From Ulota crispa (taxonomy: Eukaryota; Streptophyta; Bryopsida; Orthotrichales; Orthotrichaceae), in the NCBI GenBank assembly GCA_963920765.1, contig OY987247.1, positions 20,246,471-20,310,470 of the forward strand: 64,000 bases of DNA, read 5' to 3'. The translations under genes were made by a program, and so were the position numbers. The notes beneath the pieces are model-generated. The model was given only the letters and a program-made list of their open reading frames with translations, was not told the origin of the DNA and ran no database searches. Each line of letters opens with the position of its first letter. The first letter of the stretch is position 1. Positions 58,949 through 64,000 of this stretch are shown one piece after another.

Positions 58949-60440
58949 TCACATGGCCATAGGAATTGAAAGGCAAATTTGAAGTGTGGTAGTGTGGCCC
59001 AAAACTGTGACTTCAAGAGCTTGGTGAGGGTTCAATTTTTTCAAGGGCCTTTCAAGACAATAACATTTATTGGATTCAGGGTGTAAAACAATAAGAAAGG
59101 AAAAGATATCGAGCGGTTTACAATCTTTTTCCATATTCTTCTGTAGCTTTAGGAGGTATCATTGTTGAGGTTTTGAAAGAATTAATTGGGTAGCAGGTTT
59201 TGGATTGTCATGACCTGTAAATGGGCTTTTAGTAAAAAGTTCAGGGTTCAAGGTGGCTCTTTGCAATAAAACTTGCATTTTTGCTATCCACTCAATGACC
59301 AAAGAGGGTCCATCAGAGGAAAGCTCCATGTACGATGATGAGATTGTTATAAATAACCTCTTGCTCACTAATGATTGAAGAATTTGTTGGTTTAGGGGTA
59401 TCAGCTATGCTAAAACATGATGACACAAATCAACCACAAATCGAGACCAAAAGGATTGTTGGCTCAAGGGTATAATTAGCATAGTACTTTCAAAACATAT
59501 CAGCCACAAGGTTACCTTGAACCAAATCATGGCATGGAGTACAATTTTAGGGGTTCAGCAAGGTGGTTTGTTTAAGGTTACCTTTGCGGTGGTGCATGGC
59601 CCACTGCTTATTGATTCTGGTGGCATTCAAAAATTTGTCAACTGCCATTTCAAAATAGTTGGATAACAAACTTTGAGGGGTTTGCCGTAACCAAATCTCC
59701 TCAAATGAGTTCCGCATAGGAGAGTCTGGAGGTTTAGGAAAACTCTGCAAAGAGGGTTCAAAGAACCGGCCGGATTCATCCCCAGACTCGCTTTCTAGAA
59801 GTTGACAAAATATGGGTAAGTATAGTACAAGGTCCGGTGCTTGGACATCTTCAAAATATGGAAAGAAGTCCTATGATTAATTGTGCTTCATATTAAGGTG
59901 ATGGCAATTGTACTTAGAGTAGTGCTTGGAGCGTAATACTTCGTGGCAAGGTCAGTTGGGTCCAGGTTTCTTGAAGGGGTAGCAAAAAATTCTGCAAAGT
60001 TTGCCATGGATTTGTCAAAGGACTTACCTCCTGCAATAACAAAAAAAACCTATCAGAGTGAGACCCAATTTTTTGATATATTCAAATCAATTGAATCCAG
60101 TCCTATATTTCTTCAAGAGGGTGATAGCAATCATACCTATAGCAGCTCTTGGAGTTGCTACAAGTATCAGGAGAGGTAAAGAGACCGAATCCTCTAAAAA
60201 CTTCTGCAAGTTTGCATGGGCTTGCCTCAATATTTGGAAGAACCAGTTTGATGACTCTTGTATTGCCTCATCGTTTGAGAGTTTTTGCTGTCGGGCACAA
60301 CGCTTGTTTGGGTTCCTAGACACGGTTCCAATTGAGTCTAGCGAGCTTGAATAATTCTCGGTGGGAGATGAGAATGTTTCCGCTCCTTGCTGAATAGGGT
60401 TGAATTTGCCACCAAGGCGAAAGAACTCATCTTCCTCCAT
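58949..60440 (-). pseudogene. Unrecognised multi-segment coding-like region
   Basis: Several minus-strand peptides of normal composition follow each other: MEEDEFFRLGGKFNPIQQG and SNWFFQILRQAHANLQKFLE (60440-60190), ESGDESGRFFEPS and SFEEIWLRQTPQSLLSNYFE with VDKFLNATRINKQWAMHHRK (59790-59560), ISSSYMELSSDGPSLVIEWI with KSPFTGHDNPKPATQLILSK (59368-59160), and HPESNKCYCLERPLKKLNPH (59134-58949). Different frames and intervening stops could be introns or decay. A GAG flanked by attgcag and GTAAGT near 60025-60035 resembles splice sites. No family is recognised. It is either a host gene, functional or not, or the body of an unknown element. Confidence 0.3.
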
Positions 60441-60839
60441 CGTTGGACCTCCTCTTCAAGTGGGCAATGGGTAATCTCCTTTGGCACAATCCGGATTACG
60501 CATACCTACAGTCAATTGAGAATTAGGGGTTTACTCAAACACAAAGGGCTACGAAGAGATCCAAACCAATTATCTTGCCGTGAACCGGTACACAACTGCC
60601 GAAACTACTCAAACTATGAATTTGAGGGCATTCTGTGTACAATTTGCTACTTGGCCAAATCCATCCTCTTCCTTCACTAGTATGTGATGCAGAAACTGCA
60701 TCCCTAATTTTGCACGTGGAAGTCATAAAGGGTGATTTCAGGGATCACCAGTCTGACACCAATCCAACATCCAACGGAATAAGGCTGCAGTGTACTTCAA
60801 CTCTATTTGGATAGGGGGTTGGAGCTTCTATTCCTTTTA

Positions 60840-61127
60840 ATTTCTAAGAATTTAAAGGTTGCATCGTTGCCAGCTCATTCTTATTTGAAAAAAATGAAAA
60901 TTTTAAAGAAATTTTTGGCTGCCCAGGGAGCAGTATTTTCTAGATTTTCATGCATAATTTCTTCAATAAATGTCGGAATGAAGAAAAAATTACATTTCCA
61001 TGTAGATCTTTGAATTCCGCACCTTTACTAAATGTTTCAAAAGATCATGCAAAGAAGTTTAGCCATTGGTACTTGCCCAAAATCCCATTTGTCCCCTCCC
61101 AAGGGACAATTGTCCTTTAGGGATTAA
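60840..61127 (-). mobile_element. Truncated TTAA-bounded element, subfamily A
   Basis: On the minus strand it starts TTAATCCCTAAAGGACAATT at 61127 and proceeds through GGGATTTTGGGCAAGTACC, AAATGTAATTTTTTCTTCAT and GGCAGCCAAAAATTTCTTT, in the same order as the copy at 61631. Homology stops near 60850, so the other end is missing. Together with the 61631 copy it forms a head-to-head pair around 500 bp of unrelated DNA. Confidence 0.7.
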
Positions 61128-61630
61128 CGTGTGTACATTTAAAGGGTTCCACCGTGCATACACTTCTATTACCAAACCCACGCTCAAGAAACAATACGAT
61201 TTTATAAATCCTTGTTCTCTTTGCATATCAACTTTGAGGGTTGGCCAAACATCAACCACCTCAAAATACATTCTTTCGTTGTCTCCATGCCCATAAAAAC
61301 AATTTTCATGTCCAAAATGTCTCTAAGTACTCACCAAATCCAATAGATACTATTAATACATGGAATAAGTTGTTTATGTTTTACTTTAAAATAACCTTTT
61401 TTGGACAAGTAGGGAAAGAGCGTCATTGCAAGGAAGACATGGAAATATACATTCATCGCCTAGTACGTGAAGGATTAAAATTTGGGATCATTGGGCCCAA
61501 TTTTCAGCAAGTTCTGTTTCAATCTTGGTTTTCACAAATTCTTTTAAAAAGGTAGGGTCCATCAAATTTTAGAGAGCAATGTGTTTTTGTCAATTCTTTG
61601 TCAAGACCACATTCTCACTAGTTTCTCTAT
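61128..61630. other. Spacer between inverted TTAA-element copies
   Basis: A plus frame, 61241-61555, with VGKERHCKEDMEIYIHRLV is unsupported. No other feature seen. Confidence 0.35.
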
Positions 61631-62743
61631 TTAACTCCTAAAGGACTAAGTGTCCCTTTGGAGGACAATTGGATTTTGAGCATGTACCTACATAACATTG
61701 TTAACCAGCCCCCCCTTGATAAAGAATAATGCTCCCCAAATACTTGGGGGGGCTTTAGTTATAATTTAGCCAATTTCATTGGCTAGGCTGATGAGCCCAG
61801 CCAATGAAATTGGCTAAATTATAACTAAAGCCCCTCTAGGTGCTCCTTGGGGGGGCTAGTTAACAATGTTATATATGGTTAAACTAAATTGCGTGATTTT
61901 CTAAAACTTTTACGGAAGGTGAGGAATTCAAAGATGTACGTGGGAATGTAATTTTTTCTTCATTCCAACATTTATTGAAGAAGTTATGCATGAATTTCTA
62001 AAAATAGGCAAGATTGGGCAGCCAAAAACTTCTTTAAAATTTTCATTATTTTTGAATAAAAATCTGAAATAGGTTCTTTAGACTTATGTAGACTTGGGGA
62101 GCTTTGAATCATTCAATTTTGATAGATGAGATGAAATTTATGAGAAGTTTTAGTTTGCTGGTAGCTATGGGTTTGCTCTGAAAAAATAACTTATAAATTT
62201 CATTTTGGAATGCAAATTCAACATTTTTGCAAAAAAACTATTGGAAAGGGTGAAGATTGTTTGCTAGAACAATCTCACCATTGGAATTATTGTGATTCAA
62301 TTCCATTGCAAGGTTATTATTAATGTAAGATTTTAATCAATCTCAAACCTTCTTCTATTTAATGTTTTTTTAAGAATGAAAATTAAGTATTTTTTGTTTT
62401 GGTTTTTTTCCAAAGATTCTCAACTCAATTCCCCACCATAAAAAAATAAACCTCAAAACTCCATGGTGCAAAAATTTTAAGTTAAAAAAGTTCAAAGTCA
62501 AATAATCTAGTCTTGCAAGGTGCAAAAAACCTTGTTTTTTACATTTTAAATGCAAATATCTTGCAATCTGTGTGGTCAAAGTTTTTAAATTTTGAATAAC
62601 ACATTCTTATACAAGTCTAGTACAAGATCCTATAGTTAGATATGCAAAAAGACCAATCTTCAAACTTTTATACTCTTTGCCATAGAAGTGGCAATTTTGA
62701 GTGTCTTTTGACAAAATAAAGGCCACGGTCCCTTAAGGGTTCA
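61631..62743 (+). mobile_element. TTAA-bounded TIR element, subfamily A, with nested MITE
   Basis: The left end is TTAACTCCTAAAGGACTAAG. The right end complement is TGAACCCTTAAGGGACCGTG, degraded. The interior matches 53259-54203, and removing the 181-bp insertion at 61692-61872 leaves about 932 bp, close to that copy's 945 bp. No coding capacity. Confidence 0.75.
61692..61872. mobile_element. 181-bp foldback MITE nested in a TTAA element
   Basis: The outer inverted repeats are ATAACATTGTTAACCAGCCC on the left and ATAACATTGTTAACTAGCCC on the complement of the right; both continue in C-runs, 23 of 24 matching. An inner perfect 36-bp inverted repeat (61749-61784 and 61799-61834, containing TTTAGCCAATTTCATTGGCT) leaves a 14-nt loop. 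The related element at 53.3 kb has uninterrupted sequence here (GGCTACATTACTTTGCGTG), which confirms an insertion. The outer ends adjoin AT/TA, but the exact duplication is ambiguous. Confidence 0.88.
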
Positions 62744-62835
62744 AGCTTCATACCCTACTTTTCACCAATTTCCGAGAGGCCTAGTTTAGGGTTGAAGTTT
62801 TTGGCGCAAAATTTTTTTGAATGTTGTGGTCCAAA

Positions 62836-63902
62836 TTAACCCCTAAACCACAAAGGTCCGTTCAATAGTTGGTTTAGGGGTTTAGGGTTTAAGGTGATAA
62901 AAAGTTGATTTTTGGAGAGTATTTTTGAAGGGATGCTTGATTAAAAACTTATGCTGCCCAAAAGAATTTGGGCATTGTGGGCAATTTGGCATCTTTGGAG
63001 AATCTCAAGCTAAGACTCTCATGTGATTTTTGAAATTTTGCATGTATGTAACTATAGTAGTGCCTGGCTAAGATGAACCTTTATAAGAAAAAACGCTTGG
63101 CTAAGATGAATTAGATTACCGTCCTTATGAATTGAAGGAGCTCCAAGGAATGTTTGGCTATAATGAATGCTTTCCTAGAATGAAATGAATATTTTGTCCA
63201 AATTTTTTTGTCTTAACTAGGCACTACTGTAATAGGGTTCAATACACAACCGTCAAAAAAATAATAACTATGAGCTCTCACATCACATTCTAGAAGGAGT
63301 CAAACTTTGTTAACTCTACGTTTGGGTGGTTTTAAGGAAAGATATTATCTTTGTGACATAAGGCCATATTATCATTATGTCTATGAATCCAAAGCTCTTG
63401 AATTGTTTTCTTGCATATTCTTGATGTTTGTCTCCAATTGTTCACCGTCTAGATTTCAAACAAGAAACAACCCGATTGCACCAAAAATCATGAAAAAAGG
63501 ATTAGTGTATTTGCAAATTCATTGAACCTTCTTGCATTACAAAGTAATTTGGAAATAGCTAGATTCTATATTTTGGTTCTGAAAAATTTCACAAGTGAAC
63601 GTAACACCATATAATACTTGTGAATGGTCAAATATTTGGTTTAGGAGGGCTTGGAGTCTGCTAACTTTATTTTGAAAAAATGAAGAAATGTTGTTATTCT
63701 CACTTCAAACATTATAACCTTACAATCTACGCAGTCAAACAGGTTGGAATTTTGTGACACATTTCCTTTACTTGTATACTACACGTTTGGATGGTTTAAA
63801 CTTATTTTTTAAAGATTGTAGCTCGTATTTTAAACAAATCATCAAAAAATGGCAGTTTTCAGTTAATTTGTCTTTGCAACATCTGTCGGCTTTAGGGGTT
63901 AA
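62836..63902 (+). mobile_element. TTAA-bounded TIR element, subfamily B, 1.07 kb
   Basis: The left end is TTAACCCCTAAACCACAAAG. The right end complement is TTAACCCCTAAAGCCGACAG. Colinear with the element at 31301-32261 read in reverse: shared AAATTTGGCA-like, 'atgtaactata', GTCAAACTTTGTTAACT, GCAAATTCA and TGAAGAAATG words occur in the same order. A GTTTAGGGGTTTAGGGTTTAAGG telomere-like stretch lies just inside its left end. No coding capacity. Confidence 0.75.
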
Positions 63903-64000
63903 CACGCTTGTGTCGCTTATTGAAATTGTAACTTTTTAGTCCACGGATGATCCATGTCCCTACTACCATACAACAAAAATGTGCTGAACAATCAACAGAA

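Overview
The window looks like repeat-rich, AT-rich nuclear DNA of a plant-type (streptophyte) eukaryote. Signs for this are a degraded plant-type CACTA (En/Spm) transposase, a putative-plant-transposon-protein relic, a LINE ORF1-like relic, spliceosomal introns with GT..AG borders, and dozens of short TTTAGGG (Arabidopsis-type telomere) motifs. A DUF7869-type element and a TET/JBP-like dioxygenase relic make a non-seed plant or charophyte more likely to me than a flowering plant, but the species cannot be named. There are no bacterial-type operons, and I found no convincing tRNA, rRNA or CRISPR. I see no intact protein-coding gene in 64 kb; every recognisable coding region carries stops or frameshifts.

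Layout. 1-2.5 kb: CACTA transposase pseudogene (minus) running off the left edge. 4.2-4.6 kb: 186-bp tandem duplication. 4.8-9.4 kb: DUF7869-type transposon gene (minus), broken, with a ~1.9-kb intron filled by a ~160-170-bp tandem repeat. 9.4-13 kb: no recognised gene. 13-26 kb: a zone of one-sided TTTAGGG motifs, holding a 118-bp CACTA-type miniature element with a TTT duplication, a 611-bp TIR element, a 1.1-kb (GAAATT/GGAATT)n satellite, a CT-rich block, a 137-bp duplication and a decaying ~235-bp tandem array. 26.5-33 kb: AT-rich DNA with a 405-bp MITE, the TET/JBP-like relic (29.2-30.6 kb) and a TTAA-bounded element. 34-35.1 kb: a Mutator-like miniature element with a perfect 9-bp target duplication, next to a 102-bp tandem repeat. 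38.4-43 kb: two copies of a 76-bp foldback repeat, a Tc1/mariner element (38673-40259) and a near-perfect 59-61-bp palindrome. 44.5-45.5 kb: LINE ORF1-like relic. 47.8-48.2 kb: minisatellites. 48981-50312: second, unrelated Tc1/mariner element. 52.3-54.2 and 60.8-63.9 kb: a cluster of TTAA-bounded inverted-repeat elements, one with another MITE nested inside. 55.8-57.4 kb: plant-transposon-protein relic with a coiled-coil tail and a 123-bp duplication. 58.9-60.4 kb: an unrecognised, possibly exonic minus-strand region.

The genes do not form a pathway. The window reads as a transposon graveyard in which several DNA-transposon superfamilies (CACTA, Mutator, Tc1/mariner, TTAA/piggyBac-like, DUF7869-type) and at least one retroelement type have decayed together. 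The most unusual items are the TET/JBP-like relic, whose first iron-ligand His appears replaced by Cys, and the TTAA-specific element family. Family names come from recognised motifs only; no search was run.
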